64,000 nucleotides of DNA. It comes from Gerris lacustris. Taxonomy: Eukaryota > Arthropoda > Insecta > Hemiptera > Gerridae. The notes beneath the pieces are model-generated. The model did no database searches. It saw only the letters and a list, made by a program, of their open reading frames with translations, and was not told the origin of the DNA. The translations under genes were made by a program, and so were the position numbers. The DNA lies in NCBI GenBank assembly GCA_951217055.1, contig OX578276.1:155133482-155197481 (forward strand), given 5' to 3'. Positions 21,774 to 32,284 of this stretch are shown here, in pieces (within the stretch, counting starts at the first letter, position 1; each line of letters begins with the position of its first letter).

Positions 21774-22970
21774 AATGTGTTGGTTTGTACAGGGTGGGGC
21801 ATGGTAGAGTGTGGAAGGATGTTCAACTCTATCAAGTTAATCTACTTGGTGAAGGAGAGGGAGTCACTGTACGACCCGAGACATGAGTTAATGTGCTTTG
21901 TTTGTACAGGGTGGGGCATGGTAGAGTGTGGAAGGATGTTCAACTCTATCAAGTTAATCTACTTGGTGAAGGAGAGGGAGTCACTGTACGACCCGAGACA
22001 TGAGTTAATGTGCTTTGTTTGTACAGGGTGGGGCATGGTAGAGTGTGGAAGGATGTTCAACTCTATCAAGTTAATCTACTTGGTGAAGGAGAGGGAGTCA
22101 CTGTACGACCCGAGACATGAGTTAATGTGCTTTGTTTGTACAGGGTGGGGCATGGTAGAGTGTGGAAGGATGTTCAACTCTATCAAGTTAATCTACTTGG
22201 TGAAGGAGAGGGAGTCACTGTACGACCCGAGACATGAGTTAATGTGCTTTGTTTGTACAGGGTGGGGCATGGTAGAGTGTGGAAGGATGTTCAACTCTAT
22301 CAAGTTAATCTACTTGGTGAAGGAGAGGGAGTCACTGTACGACCCGAGACATGAGTTAATGTGCTTTGTTTGTACAGGGTGGGGCATGGTAGAGTGTGGA
22401 AGGATGTTCAACTCTATCAAGTTAATCTACTTGGTGAAGGAGAGGGAGTCACTGTACGACCCGAGACATGAGTTAATGTGCTTTGTTTCTACAGGGTGGG
22501 GCATGGTAGAGTGTGGAAGGATGTTCAACTCTATCAAGTTAATCTACTTGGTGAAGGAGAGGGAGTCACTGTACGACCCGAGACATGAGTTAATGTGCTT
22601 TGTTTGTACAGGGTGGGGCATGGTAGAGTGTGGAAGGATGTTCAACTCTATCAAGTTAATCTACTTGGTGAAGGAGAGGGAGTCACTGTACGACCCGAGA
22701 CATGAGTTAATGTGCTTTGTTTGTACAGGGTGGGGCATGGTAGAGTGTGGAAGGATGTTCAACTCTATCAAGTTAATCTACTTGGTGAAGGAGAGGGAGT
22801 CACTGTACGACCCGAGACATGAGTTAATGTGCTTTGTTTCTACAGGGTGGGGCATGGTAGAGTGTGGAAGGATGTTCAACTCTATCAAGTTAATCTACTT
22901 GGTGAAGGAGAGGGAGTCACTGTACGACCCGAGACATGAGTTAATGTGCTTTGTTTTTACAGGGTGGGGC
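21774..22970 (+). repeat. 117-bp tandem array, second block (10 copies plus the true exon)
   Basis: The landmark GTACAGGGTGG starts at 21787, 21904, 22021, 22138, 22255, 22372, 22489, 22606, 22723, 22840 and 22957, exactly 117 bp apart. The eleventh runs on into the intact MADF exon. Units are identical apart from one base before TACAG (G, C or T). The frame is open across all copies and in phase with the gene. Each unit carries an acceptor-like TACAG and its own ATG in GGGGCATGG. It is either a repeated protein segment or a duplicated intron/exon boundary of which only one copy is used. Confidence 0.9.
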
Positions 22971-23124
22971 ATGGTAGAGTGTGGAAGGATGTTCAACTCT
23001 ATCAAGTTAATCTACTTGGTGAAGGAGAGGGAGTCACTGTACGACCCGCGACATGAGTTCCACAAGAACAAGGAGTACACTTCTAAATTGTGGGGAGAAA
23101 TTGCATCCCTCCTTAGGGTCTCAG
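22971..23124 (+). CDS. MADF-BESS protein, first coding exon
   Basis: ATG at 22971 (GGGGCATGG) opens the N-terminal half of a MADF domain: FNSIKLIYLVKERESLYDP, then HKNKEYTSKLWGEIASLLR. This matches the family's opening helix (L-I-x-L-V-x-x-R-x-x-L-Y/W-D) and the W-x-x-I-A core. The exon ends ...TCA G with donor GTCAGT at 23125; phase 1 fits the exon at 26496. An acceptor-like TTTTTACAG lies 11 bp upstream of the ATG, so the exon may follow a 5' UTR intron or an unseen coding exon. Unlike the array copies, this one continues past CCGCGACATGAGTTC into the domain. It has C for A at the CCGCGA position. Confidence 0.8.
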
Positions 23125-23244
23125 GTCAGTACATCAATTTTATATACAGGGTGTCTCCGAACGAAATCACACCACTTCGGGATCTTTTAAGTGATTTGAC
23201 GTTTAAAGAGTCTGGATATGAAACATTTTAGATTACGCAACTAC

Positions 23245-23445
23245 TGTGTTTTTGGGATATTCGTAAAAATAGACAGCCAATTTGTGTGCCTCATAGCTTC
23301 CTCGCATCCTATCACGCACTTTATTGATTTTATGCTTCTACAAGCCATTATTTTCTAATTTGTTTGTTTCCCCCGTTTTTTTAATCTATAAAAATTGTTT
23401 TGATTTTTTATATGAATTAAAGTTATCAATTTAGCAAAAGTTATA
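23245..23445. repeat. Interspersed repeat, second copy at 62575-62745
   Basis: Shared blocks include CATAGCTTCCTCGCATC, TATCACG, CAAGCCATTATT and TTTCCCCCGTTT. Both copies lie in introns or flanks of host genes. Class unknown. Confidence 0.6.
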
Positions 23446-24639
23446 GAGCGCAGACGGTTTAAATTAATCCGGGGCTATCTGCGGGTTACATTCGATAAAC
23501 TATAAAAATTTCATGAAAATCTGATTAGCACTTTTGAAGTTATAGATGTAAATAAATGTATGTTTGCGTGCATGTGAACGAGAAACAAATGAGCGCAGAA
23601 ACTTATATGGGACCAACAATGGACTTATCATGATCTATCATCCAAATTTCATTAAAATCGGACGTGTAGTTTTTAAGATATGTTGGTTCGCAAAAATAGA
23701 GCTACATACAGATAGACAGACCGATAGACAGAAACAGAACAAAAAATGTTCCCTGAGGTCTGAAACGGATTACTGTCTTGGAATTTTTGAAATCGGAGAC
23801 ATAAAATATGTTCATCCTTAAAATTCTTAAATAATTAGCTTCTAAGCATAAAACATGTTAAAGTCAACCTTTTAGATAATCGAATTCTTCTTCAAATGAG
23901 ACCAATCGCAGTTCTGTACAGCAACATCCTGATGTTTAATGGTTTTTGGAATTAGAGCTTTAATGGAGTCTATATGGATTAACTAAATGGAGTAAGTGGG
24001 GCGTAGAACTTTTTAAATATTAATGAAATTCAGGGTTTTGTAAAGAGCTGGGATTAGTCGCATTCGACACAGAATTCGATGCTCTACAATGTTAACTTCG
24101 TGGTTTTTTATTTTAAATTTAAAGGATGAACGTCAAAAAACTATGTTTTATAGTTGTTTTTTTTGTTTTTTTTTGGTGAATATCTCGAAAACGAAGCTGT
24201 TCTGGGCCCATGTTTATAGGAACTTATTTGTTTAGTGTTCAAGTTTAAAAGATCCTGAAGTGTGTGGTTTTGTTCGGGGACCACCCAATACTTTTAGATA
24301 GTTAAGATCCCCTCCTTAGCTTTCACACACCGCCATAAATTCCAAAGTTACCCAAGTTCTTACCCATGGATAATGGACGTAATGAAGCCAACCTACATCG
24401 CTTTATCCCATAGATACCGACTCCGATAGATGAAGCTGGAAGCGCCCAAACCTGGCAACATGTTATATTCGACTTAGCACTACTTTGAACCTCCACGCCT
24501 CCTCGATCTCAAATCAAATCTTATTTAGTAGGCTCTGTTGAAGGGAAAACTTTAGCTTCCCTCACTTTGTATCGTGACTAGTGTTATATTCCTAGTGGGG
24601 GGCGGAGGGGAGAAGGGACTTATAACAAGTACTTGATGG

Positions 24640-24795
24640 AAGGACGGGCAGTCCAAGTGAAAGATATTTATTCAGGTAAATCAACTTCCAGCGGTTGAGT
24701 TACCTGTAAAAAATCCTTCACTTGGACGAGTCTCGATCCACCGACCTCTGATCTGGCAGGCATGCGCGCTAATCGTTGCACCACAGAGGTAGATG
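24640..24795 (-). repeat. tRNA-derived SINE
   Basis: On the minus strand a box-A-like GTGGTGCAACGATTAGCGCG (from about 24785) and a box-B-like GTGGATCGAGACTCG (about 24740) are spaced as in a tRNA, followed by a non-tRNA body. The arms do not form a full cloverleaf, so it is SINE-like rather than a gene. Confidence 0.55.
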
Positions 24796-24970
24796 ATTTT
24801 TCAACATACAGAATTGGGATATAAGAGTAATACTATTTACATTATAATAATATAATTTTTATAAATATTGTTTTCATGTTATTTCTTCATTATTTGCTAA
24901 AATGTTATGAAAATATTTCATTTATTGAAATTATGTTTCTTTGAGGAGTTATCTGACTGCGGTGACATAA

Positions 24971-26101
24971 GGTTTGTTCCAACCACTCTTCAAACTGGTA
25001 TGGAACTGTCCGACGCATGCGCATTTGGAAAAGAGCGTTCCAACGAGCCCAAACTCAAACTCTGACTGACTCCGACTGTTAATCGGCTGTTCTAACTACG
25101 CTCTAATTAAATCACGGATTAGTTTGGAACCAGTCAGAGCAGTCAGCGATCAGCGGGAGGGACTAGTAGTTTGGGATTGAGTTCAGGTGAACAGAAACGT
25201 AACCTTCCGCTCCGCTTCATTGTTTTTGTTTTGATTTCGCTCGCCTATTATTCTCCTTTCTTGCAAATCAACTCTTCTTTTTAAAATGTTTTTGTACGAA
25301 TGCGACGATGATTTTGTGCATATAATGGCATTTTCTAGATATTTCTGAAAAAATAAAAATTTGACCTATTTTCCAAGATGGACTTTTGATACTTATTCCA
25401 TTTTCAAACAAATATTGAAAAAATCCGATTTATTTCCGCAATATTTCTTTCGTTAATGGACTAAGATTAATATTTGTTTTTTAATACAAAAGAGCATTTA
25501 GGATTATATCAATAAAAATACGAGTGTGCCGTGAGTCTACTAAAACTGGCTCACCTCAGTAAGCCCGAAAATTGTGAATTGCGTAAATCAAAATGAAATC
25601 GTGAATTCATGTATTAAATAAGCATTTCTAAAATGTGTGCATGTATTTTCGTCATATCCTCTATGAGTATGTAGGTTTTACTTCCAACTTTCGAGCTTAA
25701 TTAGCATTAGAAAATGAAACTTTTGTGGTGTGCCCCCCCCCCCCCCCCCCCCTTGTTGTGCGAGCCCCTAGGCGGCCTAAATCAGGCCCTGATTTAAGCG
25801 ACTGGCACTTATCTTCATCAACTATTGACTCATCCATCATCCATATCTTTAATATTAATAAGTTCAGGTATTGTTGATAGCACAGGAACGCAAAATCACA
25901 TAAACGATCAACTCAAAAAGTTGTTCTGATAACAGTGCTAAAACCTACCACAGCAAACAGTTTGGTTCGAGAAAGGAGCGTTCCAACAAAAACGAAATCA
26001 CAAATCAATTCCCAACGGTAAATGATCGCGATCGCGCATGCGCATTACGTCAATCACGGACTAATCCGAAACTCATTCGGAACTGGTGGTTGGAACAAAC
26101 C
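24971..26101. mobile_element. TIR element in the intron (1.13 kb)
   Basis: The left end GGTTTGTTCCAACCAC (24971-24986) and right end GTGGTTGGAACAAACC (26086-26101) are perfect 16-bp inverted repeats. The flanks are TAA on the left and TAT on the right, close to the three-base T-W-A duplications of Harbinger elements. Internal words AGAGCGTTCCAACGAG and AAAGGAGCGTTCCAACAAAA and the CGCATGCGCAT palindromes repeat at both ends. No transposase frame. Confidence 0.7.
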
Positions 26102-26495
26102 TATTTTAAAATCTTGTTTATAAATATGTATGTTGCGTATTTAATAAATGATTTATTTATAATATGCATTACTTAAATAAGGTTTATTGTCCTATTTCAT
26201 ATTGATTAAATCTAAGTAATAACAATTCTAGTGTTTTCTTTATCTTGGAACCAACAAATCCTCATTTCAATGAACATATATACGTGGAGCAATTTGATTT
26301 GTTATACAAGTAAAATTGAGTTACGTGTTTTTTCTAGGAACGAATTAAACTCTTAATTGTATATATGTCATATTTATGTAATTATATTATATTAATATTG
26401 AGGAGGGAACATAATATCGACTACTTTCTAGAACGTAAGTTTCACTTCTAATGCGTGATAGTCTCACAAATTATTTTGTTTTTATTTGTTTTCAG

Positions 26496-27103
26496 AAAGG
26501 GAAGCTAAAGCAAAATGGCAGAATCTTCGAAGTAATTACATGAGGGAGAAGAGGAAGCTGGACACGCCGGGACCCAAAGTCAACATAACGTGGCCTTACT
26601 TCAACCTCATGTCCTTCCTGGACGAGTTCTCCAGGATATACAAGGGGCCTTCCAGAGCGGATATCGACTATCTGATGAGCGAAGGGCCGCCCTCGCCTGA
26701 GTACATCGTTCCAGACGACGAAGACTGTAAGCTCGTTATCGACACCTCTAATGACGCCGGCGAGGACGACCAGGATGTCGTGTTTATCGAGGGACCGTCT
26801 TCGACTTCGTTGCTGGGGAAACGACCTAGGAAGAGGGAGCTCGACGAGGAAAAGAAACCTTATATGAGGACGGATAAATACCTCTCGGGCATGCCGGTGG
26901 ACACGACTTCGGTGTACTACAAGCAGTCTCCTCACTCGAGCTACCAAGGCAAAACCAACGAGGAAGTCAAAGACCCCGACATGCTGTTCCTTCGAAGTCT
27001 TCTTCCGTCCATTAAGGAACTCACCCCCCTCCGCAACCTCGAGTTCAAAGAAGAAGTCCTCCAACTGCTGAAACGCAAACTCATGCAATCGGTCGATCCT
27101 TGA
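26496..27103 (+). CDS. MADF-BESS (Adf-1-like) transcription regulator, last exon
   Basis: Begins at 26496 after TTTTCAG and ends with TGA at 27103. Joined to 22971-23124 the protein has 253 residues. Residues about 8-97 form the MADF domain, a Myb-related DNA-binding module: the second half here shows AKWQNLRSNYMREKRKL and ITWPYFNLMSFLDEF. A middle acidic stretch (DDEDCKLVIDTSND, EDDQD) and a basic GKRPRKREL, a possible nuclear signal, follow. Residues about 215-248 are a BESS motif, DMLFLRSLLPSIKELTPL then KEEVLQLLKRKL, which mediates protein contacts. Domain order and length are typical of Adf-1-type regulators in insects. The exon is markedly GC-richer than its surroundings, as expected for a selected coding exon. 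Its specific target genes cannot be told from sequence. Confidence 0.88.
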
Positions 27104-27222
27104 TCCGAATAATCACCCGTCACATTCTTACCTCACATCTTTATCAGATGTTGAACCATTATCATTTGATTTATTTTTTTCATTCTTGCCGTCCAAAGCA
27201 CCAATTAGCAAAATCAACCGTC

Positions 27223-27228
27223 AATAAA
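27223..27228 (+). terminator. Polyadenylation signal AATAAA
   Basis: The first AATAAA after the MADF-BESS stop, 120 bp downstream. Confidence 0.55.
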
Positions 27229-27234
27229 AAGTTG

Positions 27235-27775
27235 TATCTCTATCTCTTTTGATACGAAATATAAACATTGTATCTCTGTTTAGATGCGTAGAAAGTGATT
27301 CTTTACGTATACTTGTATTCATTGCGCATGCGCGTCTCATAGTTCTGAAGAATTCCTCTTCTTTACTACCCTAGGGCGGTAAAGAAGAGGAATTCTTCAG
27401 CTTTACGCACGATTAGCGAGTTTGTTTACATTTAACAAAACTAATTTGCTGTTCGAGTTTTTAGTGAAAACAGTGAGTAAATCAAGTGACTTTGACGAAA
27501 ATGTGGAGAATATTACTCCTCCAGAAATAATTAATTCGGCAAAATATACAACTCAAGAATTAATGCGATCTTTATCAAGAGAGAGATGCGAACTTACATA
27601 CAGCAAGTTTATTTTTTTCTGTATATATTATTTAAATCTAACAATCGTAGATAAAGTACGGTGTGAACTCGTGCGAAAACGGCATTTTGCATTCCTCGTC
27701 TGGTTTTACTAGTCGCTCGGGTGCAAACTCCACACTCGCATGCAAAATGCTTCTTTCTGAACTCGACGCGTAATG
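27235..27775 (+). repeat. Dispersed element fragment, sister copy at 35580-36150
   Basis: Both copies begin near GATACGAAATATAAACATT, contain a palindrome (here 22-bp arms at 27345-27366 and 27379-27400 with CTGAAGAATTCCTCTTC), then a short protein-like segment VENITPPEIINSAK and LSRERCELTYSKF, and end in GGCATTTTGCAT and ACTCGCATGCAAAATGC. The coding-like start followed by abrupt loss suggests a 5' part of an autonomous element. The R-x-R-Y/C-E-x-x-Y-x-x-F pattern resembles the N-terminal region of tyrosine-recombinase-like proteins, but this is only a guess. Confidence 0.55.
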
Positions 27776-28542
27776 TACTAATGTATGCTGCTAATGAATA
27801 TACCAGCCTTGTAATATGATCTCACGTTAAATTTTACTGATCGTGTTAAGCCACGAAAAAAAAATGATGTTTAACAAACATCTCGTTTATAAACTTTTTA
27901 TCTGTTTATTGAAAAAGATAATAATAATAAAATAAACAGAAATAAGAGGGAACTTGTATTCTATGTATAGCGCGAGGCCTGTTCTATGTGTTAATCTTTT
28001 ATATACAAGATCGGCTTTGGTGTTTTTGACGCAAGATATTGTAAGATTTACTTTGTATTGTACCTGTATAGAGATTTAGTGCGAAATCGAGAAACTAGGT
28101 AATATCTTTAAATTTAGCCAATATTAGTATTAGTATCTTAAGGAATTTCAAGTTAAATGATTGAATATTATATGGTATCGAATTATAAGATAATTCGAAT
28201 CAAAGGAGCATTAAAAAAAAAAAAAAAATCAATTTTCCGTTTTTTATTTTTAGAAAGGGAAGTTAATACTTGAAGAAAAATGTACAAATAGTTTTTTTAT
28301 GCGTCGGAGTTGTTACCTTTGTAATAAAACCAAAGTTTCGTCGTGACATAAGACTGAAGAGAATGCAGCCAGCCTTAGTCAGCTGATGTTCCTATGTCTA
28401 ACAGTCCTTTAGACAAATAAATAACAATTTTTTTGTTGTAATTATTAATATTTTCAAATCAAATAATAATTTAGCGCCCAAATAACAATATTCGTGATTT
28501 TATGGGAATGAAATTTGGCGACGATAGATACAGATAACTTTA

Positions 28543-28546
<4 letters not shown>
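27776..28546. other. AT-rich DNA, no gene seen
   Basis: Contains several AATAAA-type words and an A-run at about 28213. Nothing else recognised. Confidence 0.45.

Positions 28547-28638
<92 letters not shown>
28547..28638. repeat. (TA)n microsatellite
   Basis: About 90 bp of TA dinucleotides directly abutting the foldback element. Confidence 0.95.
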
Positions 28639-28640
<2 letters not shown>

Positions 28641-29223
28641 CAGGGTGCCCATAGGCAAAAAAGTAACTTATACATACTCTTTCCAAACCTTTTTGTATGG
28701 CTTGTTTAGGCAAAGTCTGACACCGTTTTCCTCTGTGACTTTTTTTAGTTTTGGGGCGTTTTTTTTTTTTTATTTGAACCCTAAAATTTTACGCGTCAGA
28801 CTTGAAAATCGGAAAAAGTTCTGCGTCAGACAATATTAAAATGTTGATTTATAGGGTTCAAATAATGTATCTTGAGAAAATCAGCTGGTTATTAATCATT
28901 AATTAATATTAGTTCATATTAATTAATATCCATTATTATTAATTAAAATTAATTAATATCATTAATTAATAACTGGCTGATTTTCTCAAGATACATTATT
29001 TGAACCCTATAAATCAACATTTTAATATTGTCTGACGCAGAACTTTTTCCGATTTTCAAGTCTGACGCGTCAAAATTTTAGGGTTCAAATAAAAAAAAAA
29101 ACGCCCCAAAACTAAAAAAAATGACACAGAGGAAAACGGTGTCAGACTTTGCCTAAACAAGCCATACAAAAAGGTTTGGAAAGAGTATGTATAAGTTACT
29201 TTTTTGCCTATGGGCACCCTGAC
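28639..29223. mobile_element. 585-bp foldback MITE with TA target
   Basis: The left arm from GTCAGGGTGCCCATAGGC and the right arm ending GCCTATGGGCACCCTGAC are near-perfect reverse complements over about 260 bp each, with a short AT-rich centre of TTAATTAATAT words. TA flanks both ends (28637-28638 and 29224-29225), as for Tc1/mariner-type insertion. It sits at the edge of a TA microsatellite. No coding capacity. Confidence 0.85.
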
Positions 29224-29499
29224 TAATATAAAAACTTTATTTACAAAAGATAAACAAGTGAGGCTGGCCTTATATTAAGGTTTGCTTTCACACACAGCGT
29301 ACTTATCAATCTAATGACAACATTTTAAATTTATAATAGCTAAATTATAAATCATTAAGTTTAAATTATAAGGTAATACACTAATGCATACACAGTAGCA
29401 ATATAAAAATGATATAAGTTTGCCAAGGATATTATAATGAACTAACAAGTAATTCATCAACTCATAATATTAAAAACTAAGTAATATAAACATAACAAT

Positions 29500-30060
29500 T
29501 AAGAATAAATATGGTGGTTAAGGATACCTAATGAGTCCAAAATTATATTTTCTGACAGTAGTCTTAAAAAATTCTGGTCCGTACCGATCTCGTTAAAGAA
29601 GTTTTTAGAGCTAGCTGGTATAGTCCCTCTTGTTCCAAACCACAATCCATACACTTTATAATCTCTATCACCATGAGGAGCTCGAAACCTATCTTTATAA
29701 AACTCGATGCACTTCTCATAGGATGATCTTCTCCTCGTGTACTTTGTTGGTTTGGTCTATGTCATTAGTTTCATATCTGACGGTGGGGTAAATAATAAGA
29801 GCAGTCTTGTTGTCCGGGTGGAATGCTATAATATCAGAAAATCTAGAAGAACCTTCCGAGTTAATAGCATAAACCTCGTCATAACAAATTTACTTTTTCT
29901 CCTTGAGGACTTCCGAGATCTTGCGCTTAACGTTATGGTGGCGTCTAGTCACAAGAAGCATGTTATGTGGGCATTTTCCAAGCACATGTGCTGGAGTTTC
30001 ATTCTCTCTACCACATTTGCGACAGAGGGTCCCGAAAAAGTATGTATAGTTCTGCTATTG
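29500..30060 (-). pseudogene. R2-like non-LTR retrotransposon 3' end with restriction-like endonuclease remnant
   Basis: Minus-strand reading from about 30045: a C-x2-C...H...C zinc motif (CRKCGRENETPAHVLGKC), then RRHHNVKRKISEVLKEKK and a stop (TAA, 29892-29890). In the same frame follow SSRFSDIIAFHPDNKTALII and PTVRYE, and after a further stop and frameshift YEKCIEFYKDRF and YKVYGLWFGTRGTIP. This order (CCHC, R-H, then an R-x-D...P-T-x-R core) is that of the C-terminal restriction-like endonuclease of R2-type LINEs. The position before P-T is Tyr where an acidic residue is usual. The reverse transcriptase is absent (5'-truncated). Confidence 0.65.
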
Positions 30061-30370
30061 TGTTTTTTTTTGTTGTTGAAATAAAACCTAATAATTTGCT
30101 CTTGGAATTATATTAGTTGTGAACAAATGTTCCAACTAAGTGGAAACTACTTTTTTTATAACTTTTATGCTTCGTCACTGATATGGCGGCGCTTTTAGTT
30201 TCAAGTTTAAAAGCTAACTTTGTACAATAAACTTGCTTCTTGTGGAAGATACTTGTTTCCTTATTCTATTTATTGTATGAATAAGTGTACTCTGTGAATG
30301 TTCTGAAACAAATTGTTACATTAATTACCAAACAACGTGTAAAATTATTATAAATATGTAATAATCGTTA

Positions 30371-31169
30371 AGGCGGAAATACACATGCTAGTTACTCGCA
30401 CAAAAACATACGATTAGCTCTCAGCAGAGAGCTACTAGCATGTGTATACATCAAATAGCATGCGAGTAAATCGCACGAGGTTTGATTTTTGTCTTGCCAG
30501 TGGCACAAGTGGAGGGGAGGGGGAACTGATAAGGCACGTGTAAACAGGCCTGCCAGCGCAAGCATGCTAGTAGCTAGCACGAGTCTCCCTCAGCCCTTCA
30601 GTCTTCAGTTGCGTTCCTTTCTTTCACGTGTGTCTGACAACAACTCATCAACTTTCTCCGGAAGCATTCGCAATTGATTCCTAAAACCATTAACGTCCTT
30701 GAACCGCATTTCATTTAGTAGGCACTGACTCGCTCCATGTACCTAATTCCCTTCTAGCTATCCAATCTTTACCCTCACTCTTCGTGTCTTCTTATTATTT
30801 TTCAAATTTTTAAAACACAGTTCTTTGCAAGTAACAGAACAATTTGGTTAATTTCATTCCGCACCGATACATTCATAAGGTACATTGAAACAATTAATAA
30901 AACTATCAAAATTAATTAAATCAAATACAATTATTTCATAATTTATTCCGGCTAAAAGAAGGCAAGAAACGATTGCCTGTTTCAAAACTAGAACTGTGTC
31001 TGGAATGTGTATTGTCATGTGCTAGTAGCTCACATAAGACCGATCATCCGGATGATACTAGCATGCTGTTTCACTGGCAAATGTACACTGCGTCTGCAGC
31101 ATGCCAGCTACTGACGTGCTAGTAACTCGCCACTGGCATGCTTTTTAACTAGGATGTGTATTTCCGCCT
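30371..31169. mobile_element. Harbinger-like MITE (799 bp)
   Basis: The left end AGGCGGAAATACACATGCTA and right end (GGATGTGTATTTCCGCCT) are inverted repeats. TTA flanks both sides (30368-30370 and 31170-31172), the duplication expected for PIF/Harbinger elements. The interior is full of short GCATGCTAGTA-type words on both strands. No transposase frame. Confidence 0.75.
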
Positions 31170-31172
31170 TTA

Positions 31173-32284
31173 AAATGTATCAAGACATAGTGTTAAATGA
31201 GATTAGTTGAGAATGTCACCACGAGATCAATTTAATGATTAATTAGATAAATATGATTATTATTCATTTAAATCTCATTTGCATCATTAAATGCAAAAAT
31301 ATTAATATTTCTAAATACTAACTGTTTGAAGTGACTTGATTAGAAAAATTCGTACAGTGATACTAATGTTTGAAAGAGCTGTATTTAGGCTTTGTAAACA
31401 AATCACAGGGAAGTACTTGCATCAAGGCATCAAGTACTTTTTAGGGTTTATTGGTAATTAGGCATATTTTCGTTATTATATATTGAACTGAAATAAAATT
31501 TTATAGTCATACGTCATACTTACTACACTTTGCACTTGGTTGAACTCATACTCCTGAACGGCTGAACCGATCCGCACCAATTGCCGCAAATTCTGTGAGA
31601 ATTTCCGTGCCGCAAATTCGGCACGGTCATAGTGACCAACCACAGGAAGGATAAATCTGAAATGGTCCAAATTGGTACAAAGGGGTACTGGGTACGAGGT
31701 ACAAAAGTTAAAATAGTATATGCCCATTTTGCAGCAAATATACGAAAAAAAAAATCCAATTGCACTGAATTTGCAACAATTATACTTCTTTATAGGAAAC
31801 AAATTTCTAATTTTTTTTTGTTTTTATATCTGACGCCATTTTTAAAATATCGACTTTTGAACTTTAAAAATGTAACGCAAAATAATTTGGTTGATTGAGC
31901 TGAAATTCGCACCATGTATGCCTGTCTATAAGATAATCAAGTCCTTCGTATTACAACTTAATGTCTGCCGCCATTTTGGAATTATCTGGTTAGTGGTTAG
32001 GAAATGTTCTCAGAAAAGCGTACGATTTTTATAGATTTGTTTTACCATTTTCATAGAACTGTATCTTTTCTTCTTTATCAGTTCTTCTTTTCTATTGTTT
32101 CCCAAATATAACTTTCTCATATATATGTATTTGGGAATTAATTTACGAATTTTTACATTCAACTCACTCATACTGGCTGTGCTTACTGTTCTAAAAATCT
32201 AAGCACAAAATCACGATGCAAAATATTTGTATTTCTTAAATACCTGTATTAATTTATCTAATCAACAAATTAAGTATCTAAGTA
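31173..32284. other. AT-rich DNA with repeat fragments
   Basis: The word AGGGAAGTACTTGC and AAGTACTTTTTAGGG (31409-31445) recurs at 44450-44475. Overlapping minus-strand frames at 31476-31802 show no domain. No gene called. Confidence 0.4.

Larger units (their letters stand above)
23125..26495 (+). other. Intron of the MADF-BESS gene (3,371 bp)
   Basis: GTCAGT at 23125 and TTGTTTTCAG ending at 26495 are good splice signals. Joining the exons restores a GAA codon and a continuous MADF domain (IASLLRVS then EREAKAKWQNLR). The intron holds a repeat shared with 62575-62745, a SINE on the minus strand, a 1.1-kb TIR element and a 21-base C run at about 25733. No other gene is seen in it. Confidence 0.75.

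Noticed and set aside
19735..22970. CRISPR-like repeat array
   Set aside because: Units are directly contiguous with no unique spacers, open in frame, and equal to part of a MADF exon in a eukaryotic genome.
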